Made by a program: the position numbers and the translations under genes. A DNA stretch of 64,000 nt. It comes from Cytobacillus dafuensis. Its GTDB lineage: Bacteria; Bacillota; Bacilli; Bacillales; Cytobacillaceae. Below are positions 26,499 to 34,295 of this stretch, one piece after another. The notes beneath the pieces are model-generated. The model worked only from the letters and a program-made list of their open reading frames with translations. It was not told where the DNA came from and ran no database searches. The stretch is taken from NCBI RefSeq assembly GCF_007995155.1, contig NZ_CP042593.1, forward strand, positions 1,778,001 to 1,842,000. The letters run 5' to 3'. The stretch's first letter is position 1; every line of letters starts with the position of its first letter.

Positions 26499-28070
26499 CT
26501 AATCTCCTCCTTTATTTGGACCAGGTTTCTGAACAGAGGGTTGTTTATATAGGTTGGCCTCACCAGTTAAGCGAGGCCGAGTATCCATCATCCATAAAGG
26601 GGATCTCCACAGCACATCTTTTAATTCCCTTACTTTTAATGGCGCAAGTGGTGCTAAATATGGCTCACCGAAGGAACGTAAACTGCATAGGTGAATAAAA
26701 ATAGCAAGGATTCCCATCATTATCCCAAGTAATCCTAATGTCCCAGCAAGAAAAATAATTGGAAAACGGATTAATCTAATAGCGATTCCGGCTACATAGC
26801 GAGGAATCATAAAAGAAGCGATTCCGGTTATCGCTACAACAATGACCATCGGTGCGGAAACCAATCCAGCTTGTACGGCAGCTTGACCAATTACTAATGC
26901 ACCCACTATGCTGACAGCGGCTCCAACCTGTTTTGGTAATCGAACTCCTGCCTCACGCAACGCTTCAAACGTTATTTCCATGATCAAAACCTCTATTATA
27001 GCTGGAAAAGGGACAGTTTCTCTGGCGGCTGCTATACTCAGAAGCAATGCGGATGGCACCATTTCTTGATGAAATGTTGTAACAGCTACGTAAAAAGAAG
27101 GAAGCAAAAGAGAAACTCCAAGGAATACATAGCGCAGCCAACGAATAAAAGTGCTTATCATAAAGCGTTGATAATAATCTTCCTGTGATTGGAGTAATGA
27201 AAAAAACGAAATAGGAGCAATTAAAGTAAAAGGAGTACCCTCAACTAAAATGACCAGTCTCCCCTCTAGTAAATTTGCACATGCAATATCAGGTCGCTCA
27301 GTTGACAAGATTTGAGGAAATGGTGAGTAAGGGTTGTCCTCAATCATTTCTTCAATATACTCACTATCCAAGATTCCATCGATGTTAATCCGATTAAGCC
27401 TATTCGTAACTTCTTCGATAAGAGTCATATTGGCTATTCCTTCAACATACGCAAGTCCAATTGTTGTTTTTGTATAAGTTCCTATTTTCATGGTTTTGAT
27501 CTTAAGTGCCGGACTTTTAATAATTCTTCTTAATAATGAGATATTAACTCCAATTGATTCGATAAATCCTTCACGTGGCCCTCTAACTGATGCTTCAGCC
27601 TCTGGTTCTTCTATACTGCGTTTTTCCCATTTGGATAATCCTAAAGAAAAACCACTATTTTCTCCTTCACAGAGAAGAATTGGATTCCCAGAGGATATTG
27701 ATTCAATGCACTCATTCAAGGAATAGACTGAATTCCATTTTGAGATTATTAGTTTGTGTTCAATCATTTCATTGACCGTTAGTGTTTCATGTGCTGTTTC
27801 ATTCATAAGAGGGGAAAGCACGTGTTTTTCGATTCCTATAGTGTCTGAAAGTCCTTCAATATAAATAATCATTGCTTTCTTTTTTCCTAGAAGTAAAAAC
27901 TCTCGAAAAAAGACATCTGAACAATTATTGTAGATGGAACGAAGTGCTTCGACATTTTGATGATAACTAAAATTAAGGGAACTCTCTGGCTTAGGATCCT
28001 GGAGATTCTTTTGTATTTGTTTCTGCCTTTCATTCATATTCCTTAATAATTTTTTTATATTACGAATCAC
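26499..28070 (-). CDS. Germinant receptor subunit A (GerA family)
   Basis: A 523-residue spore germination protein. The N-terminal half is a soluble domain. The C-terminal half has four to five helices with family stretches RPDIACANLLEGRLVILVEGTPFTLIAPISFF and FPAIIEVLIMEITFEALREAGVRLPKQVG. The GTG start at 28070 has GGGGG about 9 bases upstream; an ATG 11 codons later also has AAGGA. First gene of the receptor operon, normally made in the forespore. Confidence 0.92.
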   Translation of the reverse strand: MIRNIKKLLRNMNERQKQIQKNLQDPKPESSLNFSYHQNVEALRSIYNNCSDVFFREFLLLGKKKAMIIYIEGLSDTIGIEKHVLSPLMNETAHETLTVNEMIEHKLIISKWNSVYSLNECIESISSGNPILLCEGENSGFSLGLSKWEKRSIEEPEAEASVRGPREGFIESIGVNISLLRRIIKSPALKIKTMKIGTYTKTTIGLAYVEGIANMTLIEEVTNRLNRINIDGILDSEYIEEMIEDNPYSPFPQILSTERPDIACANLLEGRLVILVEGTPFTLIAPISFFSLLQSQEDYYQRFMISTFIRWLRYVFLGVSLLLPSFYVAVTTFHQEMVPSALLLSIAAARETVPFPAIIEVLIMEITFEALREAGVRLPKQVGAAVSIVGALVIGQAAVQAGLVSAPMVIVVAITGIASFMIPRYVAGIAIRLIRFPIIFLAGTLGLLGIMMGILAIFIHLCSLRSFGEPYLAPLAPLKVRELKDVLWRSPLWMMDTRPRLTGEANLYKQPSVQKPGPNKGGD

Positions 28071-28188
28071 GCTTTTGTTCCCCCAATTTTTATGGATGAA
28101 TCGAACTCCTATTTCTATGATTCTTCATATAGGATATTTTATACAGGACATCCTAAATATCGCTTTGTGGATGTAATATCCTTTAAAC

Positions 28189-28938
28189 TCATTTAGAAGG
28201 TTGTTTTTTGATATTCCAAATAAGTGAATCTACACCTTTTGAAAAGTGAGAGATGGATTGTACTCCAGCAAGGTCAATTTTAAATGGTGAAAACAGGTTA
28301 TTCTTATAAATTTCTGAATTCGCTTTTTGTAAGGGCCAGGGACGATGATGTATTTCAGCGCAAAAGACGCTTCCTTTTTTATTTGTACTAAAAAGACAAT
28401 ATCTCTCTGTAAGCCAATGATCCAGCGTTCCTTCTTTCGGAAAATAAACCTCTGGAAGAGAAGTATATGTTCCTTTACAAAGAATAGGATTTTTTTGGTT
28501 TTTTTTTCGAATACTTTCGAAATGAAAACTAGGCTCCTTTTCTTGAACAGAAATATTCGCAGAGTGATAAGGTAAGTGAAACCATCTTTTTGCTAATGTG
28601 TAGGACGCCAAGTCACTAACATCAAGAGACAAGAAATAAACTCCCGGTTTCCCATTGTGTTGAACATATGTGCGTACATTGATTTCTGGAAATGGCGGGA
28701 GAATGGATATTGGTGGAAAACCACGTGGATAGATGCCTTCCATTTTGAATACTACGATACCCAGCCATGCAACTCCGCCAAAGGTGTCAATATGTAAAGA
28801 AGGGTGTATATGCTCCCGAATTATTTCAGGAGAAATTGGCCAATGAATAAACAATAGATTCCGCCAAGCTTGACGCATTATCCAATTTTTTGAAGGTAAT
28901 AGAAAAGGGCGGTGAGCGGTATCATTTATTAATTTCAT
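28189..28938 (-). CDS. DUF2071 protein, YqjF-like
   Basis: A 249-residue protein of the YqjF/DUF2071 family. Recognisable parts are RNLLFIHWPISPEIIREHIHPSLHIDTFGGVAWLGIVVF near residue 25 and the acetoacetate-decarboxylase-like core with FPEINVRTYV. ATG 28938 is preferred (GGAGAT upstream); the in-frame extension to 29115 is AT-rich with no support. No known biochemical function. Divergent from the FMN protein gene. Confidence 0.8.
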   Translation of the reverse strand: MKLINDTAHRPFLLPSKNWIMRQAWRNLLFIHWPISPEIIREHIHPSLHIDTFGGVAWLGIVVFKMEGIYPRGFPPISILPPFPEINVRTYVQHNGKPGVYFLSLDVSDLASYTLAKRWFHLPYHSANISVQEKEPSFHFESIRKKNQKNPILCKGTYTSLPEVYFPKEGTLDHWLTERYCLFSTNKKGSVFCAEIHHRPWPLQKANSEIYKNNLFSPFKIDLAGVQSISHFSKGVDSLIWNIKKQPSK

Positions 28939-29096
28939 TAAAATGATCTCCTTTTCAAATTCCACATTTTCTATAGTCTTTTCTTCAAATGAAAAAATAA
29001 TACTGTGGAGGAATCTATTGAATAATAGAACTTTCCTTATTTGGTAATAATAAGGATTAATAAAATCATTAATTAATAAGCAATTGGAGAGGAAAA

Positions 29097-30494
29097 ATGA
29101 CAAACATTTTAACATATATTACTTTTGCTATGGTTGTAATAATATTTGTCTTTATGTTATTTACTCTTGTTGGCTGGCGTTGGATAATGAAAAAAATTGT
29201 AAAAAAGATGGGTAAAATTATATTAACCGACAGTTATCAAGAAAATATTATGGAGTTAATGCCGGGTCTCAGACATTTGGGTATTCAAAATATGCTGGAA
29301 AATAGCTTGCGGGCAGAAAGTGGAGATGTCCTTCATCGTCCACTTGGTTCATCAAAGAAGTGGCCACATTTAGACCCGATTACATTTATCCCTGCGCAGA
29401 CAACACCATTTGCCATTAGTGGAGATGAAGATGTAGATGTGAAGGTAACAATTGGACCAAAAGCAAAAAAGCCAATGAAAATAAAAATTCCACTTATGAT
29501 AAGCGGAATGGCCTATGGAATTGCACTTAGCGAGGAAGTAAGGCTTTCTTTGGCAGAAGCTGCGAATAATACCGGTACAGCCATTAATTCTGGAGAAGGG
29601 GGAATCATGCCAGAAGAATTAAATGCAGCAGGGAATTATATTGTTCAGTTTTCCAAAACTGAATGGTCAAAAGAAGAAAATTTATTTAAGCGGGCAAATG
29701 CAATTGAAATTAAGCTTGGGCAAGGTGCATTATTTGCTGTAGGCGGAAGAATTTCGCCAGATAATTTAACAGGTCGTGCTCGTGAAATCATGGGTCTCAA
29801 AGAGAATGAAACGGCTGTTATTTATGATAATTTTTTTGAAAATCAAACCTTAAAGGATTTAAAAGGACTTGTTGATGAGCTTAGACAAATATCTGGAGGA
29901 GTACCCATTGGTGTAAAAATGGGGGCAGGGGGAAAAATTGAAGAAGATATTGACCATGTAATTGAGATGGGTATAGATTATATTGCAATTGATGGAGGAC
30001 AAGCGGCGACACTTGGAGCTGCTCCTATTCTTTCAGATGACTTTGGAATTCCGACTTTGCATGCTATCTTCCGAGCTAGTAAACATTTAGAAAAAAGGAA
30101 AATGAAAGGGCAGATTAGTTTAATCGCTTCAGGAGGTTTATTTACACCTGGACATTTTTTAAAGGTTCTTGCCCTTGGTGCTGATGCAGTTTATGTTGGT
30201 TCTGCTATGTTATTTGTTGTTTCACATCATCAAGTATTAAATGCACTCCCTTTTGAACCGCCAACACAAGTTGTTTGGAATCAAGGGAAATTCAAGGATC
30301 AATTTGACAAAGAAACTGGAGTAAAAACGGCAGAAAAATTCTTAACCTCTAGTACTGAAGAGATGAAAATGGCTTTAAGAGCAATGGGTAAACGCTCATT
30401 AAAGGAGTTATCTAAAAAGGATTTAGTTTCTTACGATGAATTGACTGCGAAAATGATTGGAATTCCATTCTCATTTGAGCCTTGGGAAAATTAG
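29097..30494 (+). CDS. Glutamate synthase-like FMN-binding protein
   Basis: A 465-residue protein with one N-terminal transmembrane helix (about 4-27) followed by the FMN/glutamate synthase barrel domain. Typical stretches are INSGEGGIMPEE, IEIKLGQGA, VPIGVKMGAGG and IDGGQAATLGAAP. It lacks the amidotransferase and the long N-terminal regions of full GltB, like B. subtilis YerD. The reaction is unknown. It starts after GGAGAGG. Confidence 0.85.
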   Translation: MTNILTYITFAMVVIIFVFMLFTLVGWRWIMKKIVKKMGKIILTDSYQENIMELMPGLRHLGIQNMLENSLRAESGDVLHRPLGSSKKWPHLDPITFIPAQTTPFAISGDEDVDVKVTIGPKAKKPMKIKIPLMISGMAYGIALSEEVRLSLAEAANNTGTAINSGEGGIMPEELNAAGNYIVQFSKTEWSKEENLFKRANAIEIKLGQGALFAVGGRISPDNLTGRAREIMGLKENETAVIYDNFFENQTLKDLKGLVDELRQISGGVPIGVKMGAGGKIEEDIDHVIEMGIDYIAIDGGQAATLGAAPILSDDFGIPTLHAIFRASKHLEKRKMKGQISLIASGGLFTPGHFLKVLALGADAVYVGSAMLFVVSHHQVLNALPFEPPTQVVWNQGKFKDQFDKETGVKTAEKFLTSSTEEMKMALRAMGKRSLKELSKKDLVSYDELTAKMIGIPFSFEPWEN

Positions 30495-30559
30495 AAAAGC
30501 ACAAGCTCCTTATGGTCGTGCGGTATATATGCGGACTAAAGAAAATATACTTATCGCAG

Positions 30560-30830
30560 ATTAACGGGCAGTAAGACCCCCACTTCAAGGATTCGCGTAT
30601 GTAAAGAAGAGTAAGTGGGGGATCAACTGCCCGTAAATGCCCGTAAAATGAACACAGACTAAAAGCGCCACATCGTGTGGCAACGTCTGTGTGACCCTCT
30701 TCCTGTGGGCCGCAACGAACCATCAGTGGGGGATGAAGGCCGACTAAGAACGCCACGTCCTGTGGCAACGTCGGCACTAGCACGTCCTGTGCGTCGAAAA
30801 ACCCCCACTGATGGAAGTTTCACTTTATTC
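30560..30830. repeat. Dispersed double-hairpin repeat family B, copy 2 (expanded)
   Basis: Same outer arms as copy 1: ACGGGCAG (30564-30571) with CTGCCCGT (30627-30634), and CATCAGTGGGGGAT (30721-30734) with the complementary CCCCCACTGATGG ending at 30814. Between and inside the arms are three extra mini-hairpins: GCCACATCGTGTGGC (30667), GCCACGTCCTGTGGC (30752) and GCACGTCCTGTGC (30780). ORFs across this stretch on both strands are not genes. This 385-base gap (30495-30880) holds nothing else except the SASP terminator. Confidence 0.85.
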
Positions 30831-30838
30831 TTAAAGTG

Positions 30839-30868
30839 GAAGGGGACCCTCGAAAAAAGGTCCCCTTC
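30839..30868. terminator. Terminator of the SASP gene (minus strand)
   Basis: AAGGGGACC pairs with GGTCCCCTT around a short loop. It lies just beyond the SASP stop. Confidence 0.7.
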
Positions 30869-30880
30869 ACAATAATCAGC

Positions 30881-31075
30881 TTACTGTCCCTGCTGATTTT
30901 TTAGTTGTTCCTGTCCCATGGCTACTAGACGTTTCGTCATTTCGCCTCCGACAGAACCATTTGCTCGTGCGGTTGTATCAGCACCAAGTTGAACTCCAAA
31001 CTCTCCCGCGATTTCATTCTTCATTTGATCTAGAACATTCTCAGCACCGGGTACTAAAAGTTTGTTTCTTGCCAT
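30881..31075 (-). CDS. Small acid-soluble spore protein, alpha/beta type
   Basis: A 64-residue SASP with the family signatures [34 protein letters not shown], including the GPR protease site region (around residues 21-28) and the C-terminal DNA-binding block. It coats forespore DNA and protects it from UV and heat. Monocistronic, with a strong GGGAGTG ribosome binding site. A paralogue is at 55621. Confidence 0.96.
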   Translation of the reverse strand: MARNKLLVPGAENVLDQMKNEIAGEFGVQLGADTTARANGSVGGEMTKRLVAMGQEQLKNQQGQ

Positions 31076-31196
31076 GATACATCACTCCCACCACGATTAT
31101 TTTGAGCAATTTATTTAATTGCTCAAATTTAACTTAACCGTTTATGAGAGGATTGATTCAAATAGTTATTATGATAATGACTTCATTTTGGTCAGA

Positions 31197-31562
31197 TCAA
31201 AAGCCATCTTCAGTCGCTTGAAATGGAATGGTTAATCGGTTTTCTACTACTCTTAGTCTTTGATTTAGTCGATTTAATCTTCTAAAAGTGCGTTCATCGT
31301 TTTGATTTAATCTTTTTATTTCCTGATTTATTCGGATAATTTCTTGATTTAGTCGTCGAATTTCATTATTTAATCTCGTTATTTCTCTAATCTGCTCTTC
31401 ATTTTGCCTCTCAAGGGTGTTAACCCTTTTTTCCAATTCCCGAATCTGCTGCGGTTGTTGCCTGTAAAGATCATTTTGCTCATGTGGATTAGTGACCTGA
31501 GATGGCATGTAAGATCCGTACTGGTGTGGAGCTAATCCATAATAATAATCATTAGGATGCAT
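31197..31562 (-). CDS. Coiled-coil protein, unknown (possibly spore-associated)
   Basis: A 121-residue protein. The first 40 residues are Tyr/Gln/Pro-rich. Residues 41-108 form a strong coiled coil with an Arg/Asn/Leu/Ile heptad-like pattern (RLNNEIRRLNQEIIRINQEIK...). No signal peptide. AGGAGAT precedes the ATG. The Tyr/Gln-rich head and position among spore genes suggest a coat-type protein, but no family is recognised. Confidence 0.65.
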   Translation of the reverse strand: MHPNDYYYGLAPHQYGSYMPSQVTNPHEQNDLYRQQPQQIRELEKRVNTLERQNEEQIREITRLNNEIRRLNQEIIRINQEIKRLNQNDERTFRRLNRLNQRLRVVENRLTIPFQATEDGF

Positions 31563-31716
31563 AGGGACATATCTCCTTTATTCATGGTAATGTTTCCCTA
31601 TAATCTATGTAGGCTGCTGCGGAGTGACACGGCCATTGCCTAACTAAGCCATGGTCATGCAATAGAAGGTGAAATGGTGATCATGCAAAGCGTTGCAGAG
31701 AGAGTTAAACGGCTTT

Positions 31717-31959
31717 TTACATAAAGGGTGGTACTCCTTTACTGATTTCAGATACGAAAGAAGCGATTGATTGTAGCTGTTGATCATCTAAATCAAAAGC
31801 TGTTTTTATTTTGTTTTCAAGATTGGCTGTTACACTTCTTTTACCGACTTCTACTAAGGCGATAAGTGAGAAGCTGCAACTGACAATCTTTGCGAAATCA
31901 CGCTGATTCATCTCATAGCTTTTTCGTATGAATTTAATAATTTCTTTATTCATTCGCAT
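31717..31959 (-). CDS. Small XRE-family HTH protein
   Basis: An 80-residue protein whose residues 4-58 form a lambda-repressor-like HTH (IIKFIRKSYEMNQRDFAKIVSCSFSLIALVEVGKRSVT). The start is set at ATG 31959 because AAGGGGGT is then 6 bases away. No extra domain. Targets unknown. Confidence 0.7.
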   Translation of the reverse strand: MRMNKEIIKFIRKSYEMNQRDFAKIVSCSFSLIALVEVGKRSVTANLENKIKTAFDLDDQQLQSIASFVSEISKGVPPFM

Positions 31960-32138
31960 ACTCATACCCCCTTGGTAAATCACTTTATTTTTAAACTTAG
32001 CATTGAAGGGCTCCTTTTGTAAAGTAAATTGTTAGTACTAAATATTGGCAAAATAGAAAGTTAAATATAGGAAAATGGAACACACCTACAAGAAAACCCA
32101 TAAGGTAAACTAAGAACCTATTGGAAGTAGGGAGAAGA

Positions 32139-32900
32139 ATGATTTATATAGAAGATTATGGGGCGAAGCCAGCTACAAATCGGTTTCATGGGGTTCAAAG
32201 AGAGATTTTTATCGCCTTAGAGGATAGCCCGGAAGTTCACCGATATCATTCTCTTCATGAATTGCTCTTTGATTTAAAATTAAGGGAAAACATTATCCTA
32301 ACTGCAAGAAAACTTAATGAAAGTCAAGTAGCATTTGCCCCATTTGTGACATCAAAATTTAACCCGCGTATATGGAAGAAAACTAGATATGGTTATTTGC
32401 TTGACCCATCTGTATTACCTTCAGATGCAATAAAGGATATTTTTGAAAATGGTAAGGAATATGCATTTGAATGTACGACTGCTATTGTCATTATTTATTA
32501 TAAAGCTGTGCTCAATTCGATTTCAACAAGCTTTTTCAATATGCTATTCCAACGACTGCTTGTCTGGGCTTGGAACTATGATAGGGATTTAGGCATCATT
32601 ACTAGGGAAGGCAGAGATTTTATTCCAGGAGATGTCGTCTATTTTAATAACCCTGATTATGATCATCCTGTGTGGTCAGGAGAGAATGCGTTCTATTTGG
32701 GAAATGGATTGTATTTTGGTCATGGGATTGGGATTAGGAGCGAAGAAGGGATGATTCAAGAATTAAACAAATTAAGAAAAAAAAACGCAACAAGATCAGC
32801 TTATTTAATTTCACAGTATAGCAGATTAAATTCTCGATACTTATCACAGTTTACAAGACAGCCATTGTTTTTAACGGATCGAACTTATAATCATTTTTAA
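32139..32900 (+). CDS. tgl: Spore coat protein-glutamine gamma-glutamyltransferase
   Basis: A 253-residue transglutaminase that makes epsilon-(gamma-glutamyl)lysine crosslinks in the spore coat. The catalytic Cys112 is in YAFECTTAIVIIYYKA, preceded by Glu111 as in B. subtilis Tgl (Cys116/Glu115). GDVVYFNNPDYDHPVWSGENA supplies the other active-site residues, and no zymogen propeptide is present, as in other Bacillus enzymes. ATG 32139 is chosen (AGGGAGAAG upstream) over an in-frame start at 32121. A decayed ORF follows before the terminator. Confidence 0.93.
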   Translation: MIYIEDYGAKPATNRFHGVQREIFIALEDSPEVHRYHSLHELLFDLKLRENIILTARKLNESQVAFAPFVTSKFNPRIWKKTRYGYLLDPSVLPSDAIKDIFENGKEYAFECTTAIVIIYYKAVLNSISTSFFNMLFQRLLVWAWNYDRDLGIITREGRDFIPGDVVYFNNPDYDHPVWSGENAFYLGNGLYFGHGIGIRSEEGMIQELNKLRKKNATRSAYLISQYSRLNSRYLSQFTRQPLFLTDRTYNHF

Positions 32901-32908
32901 TTGACATC

Positions 32909-33063
32909 TATGGTTTGGGTTTTAATTTGGAAGACCATTTTTTGGATTTTGTATTCCATTTTTATGGGGATTAGCTTTAGGTGCAGCACTAGGAGGTGGT
33001 TTCGGGTACCTTTATTCCCCATATTATCCACCTTATCCACCTTATCCTTATGGATGTTGCTAA
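32909..33063 (+). pseudogene. Decayed Gly/Tyr/Pro-rich small spore-type gene
   Basis: From 32926 one frame reads FGRPFFGFCIPFLWGLALGA and then a Gly-, Tyr- and Pro-rich end (PPYPYGCC) to TAA at 33061-33063. This resembles the small Gly/Tyr/Pro-rich membrane peptides common in spore formers. The frame has no start codon: a stop lies at 32923, and the upstream part (YGLGFN) is in another frame, consistent with one lost T in the run near 32926-32928. A terminator follows directly. Confidence 0.45.
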
Positions 33064-33077
33064 TAATCATAATACGG

Positions 33078-33109
33078 AAAAGCTCTGCATGATTGTGCAG
33101 AGCTCTTTT
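33078..33109. terminator. Bidirectional terminator
   Basis: AGCTCTGCA (33081-33089) pairs with TGCAGAGCT (33095-33103), with A- and T-runs on the two sides. It separates the tgl region from the convergent gene. Confidence 0.85.
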
Positions 33110-33413
33110 AATCATCCCATTCTTCATAAAGGATAATCCCGCCTGTTAAGTCAAGTGTGTTCCTCTCTCCTTTGTAATAAAGCCGTCCATTTTCTTTTAC
33201 AATTAAATTCTCGTAAGTATATATATGGTTTCCAGATGGAAGTTGAATGATAACTTTTTGTCCAAGATCTTTTTGGGGAGCCTCTATTTTAATGATGCTT
33301 TTTAAATAAAAAGATAATACAGCAAAAGTAGAAATACAAATGAATAAGAAAATGAATAACCTTTTTTTGAAAGAAGGCCTTTGTCTTTCGATATGCCTTT
33401 CTGACCTTGTCAT
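33108..33413 (-). CDS. Single-pass membrane protein, unknown
   Basis: A 101-residue protein with an Arg/Lys-rich cytoplasmic N-terminus, one transmembrane helix (about 19-40) and a C-terminal domain of beta-strand character outside the membrane (VIIQLPSGNHIYTYENLIVKENGRLYY). GGAGGT lies 12 bases before the ATG. No family recognised. Divergent from the sigma-W-type flotillin operon. Confidence 0.6.
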   Translation of the reverse strand: MTRSERHIERQRPSFKKRLFIFLFICISTFAVLSFYLKSIIKIEAPQKDLGQKVIIQLPSGNHIYTYENLIVKENGRLYYKGERNTLDLTGGIILYEEWDD

Positions 33414-33544
33414 AATGACTCTTTACTACCTCCAAAAATTTATATAATCCTTGAGTATCGTATGCACGAACTTTAAAATAAATGACAGAAATAGACCACT
33501 TATTACAATATTTAGGAAGAAATAAATATAAAAAATTTAAAATT

Positions 33545-33570
33545 TGAAACATTTTTACATTTTAATCGTA
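33545..33570 (+). promoter_or_regulatory. Sigma-W-type promoter of the flotillin operon
   Basis: TGAAAC (33545-33550), a 16-base spacer, and CGTA (33567-33570) match the sigma-W consensus exactly. The B. subtilis yuaFGI operon is a known sigma-W target, which agrees. Transcription would start about 33578. Confidence 0.85.
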
Positions 33571-33618
33571 AATATATTGTGGCAGAAATAAAAGAATTTT
33601 AATAAGGGGGGAATATAG

Positions 33619-33753
33619 ATGAGTGTCATTGAAAAAAGTAGGATACCAAGTAATGGGATTCAGTATGTTAAAAAGATATTTTATATTGATGAATGTAATC
33701 AAAAAGTGAATTCAAACTGCATTTTGTACAATATGAGGAAAAGGATTGGTTAG
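33619..33753 (+). CDS. 44-codon ORF at the head of the yuaF-floT operon, unknown
   Basis: ATG 33619, TAG 33751-33753. It has an excellent ribosome binding site (AAGGGGGGAATATAG) and sits 40 bases after the predicted sigma-W start. The stop overlaps a GTG by one base, three bases before the yuaF ATG. The peptide is basic, with two cysteines (ECNQKVNSNC at about 26-35) and no transmembrane helix. No homologue is recognised. It may be a small protein or a leader coupling translation into yuaF. Confidence 0.6.
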   Translation: MSVIEKSRIPSNGIQYVKKIFYIDECNQKVNSNCILYNMRKRIG

Positions 33754-33755
33754 TG

Positions 33756-34280
33756 ATGGAATTATTCGGAATTCCAATTCAGACTATTTATCTATATACG
33801 CTAATCATTTCAGGAAGTTTAATAATCCTTTACCTATTTTTAGGAGATGTTGTTGAGGGAATATCAGAAGCGACGGGATTTCTTAATCCTGTACTAGTTC
33901 TTGCTTTTTTAACCTTTATGTCTGCCATCGGCTATTTACTTGAAGCTTTCACAGGTCTCAGCAGTATCCTGATTATTGTCATCTCTAGCATTGCCTCATT
34001 GATATTAGACACCTTACTTAATGTTTTTGTACTTATACCATTAGCAAATGCAGAAGAATCACTTGTATATACAGAGGATTCTTTAAAAGGAAGAATAGGG
34101 GCGGTAATCATCCCGATACCTGAGAATGGATTTGGTGAGGTTTTGATTGATAGCATTAGCGGTAGGATCTCCAAGCCCGCTACTAGTTTTGAAAATAAAG
34201 AGATTGAGGAAGGAAAAAAAGTTCTTGTGATCGATGTTAAAGATGGTGTTCTGTATGTGGTGCCACATAACCAATATTAG
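33756..34280 (+). CDS. yuaF: NfeD-like membrane protein YuaF
   Basis: A 174-residue protein, the same length as B. subtilis YuaF. Three hydrophobic helices (about 11-30, 43-65, 70-95) precede a C-terminal OB-fold NfeD domain (about 105-172, containing GRIGAVIIPIPENGFGEVLI and VLVIDVKDGVLYVV). NfeD proteins partner with flotillins in membrane microdomains. An in-frame GTG at 33753 is an alternative start. The gene precedes floT by 15 bases. Confidence 0.88.
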   Translation: MELFGIPIQTIYLYTLIISGSLIILYLFLGDVVEGISEATGFLNPVLVLAFLTFMSAIGYLLEAFTGLSSILIIVISSIASLILDTLLNVFVLIPLANAEESLVYTEDSLKGRIGAVIIPIPENGFGEVLIDSISGRISKPATSFENKEIEEGKKVLVIDVKDGVLYVVPHNQY

Positions 34281-34295
34281 ATCGGAGGAGAGTAT

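Noticed and set aside
30660-30800. Regularly spaced short repeats resembling a CRISPR array
   Set aside because: The units are palindromic, differ in length and spacing, and no cas gene is near; they are mini-hairpins inside repeat family B.
30412-30875. ORFs of 123 and 66 codons on opposite strands
   Set aside because: They run across repeat family B and the 3' end of the FMN protein gene, have no ribosome binding site, and owe their openness to hairpin sequence.
32897-33127. 76-codon ORF on the minus strand and a 63-codon ORF on the plus strand
   Set aside because: Both overlap the decayed Gly/Tyr/Pro-rich frame and the terminator, and lack ribosome binding sites.
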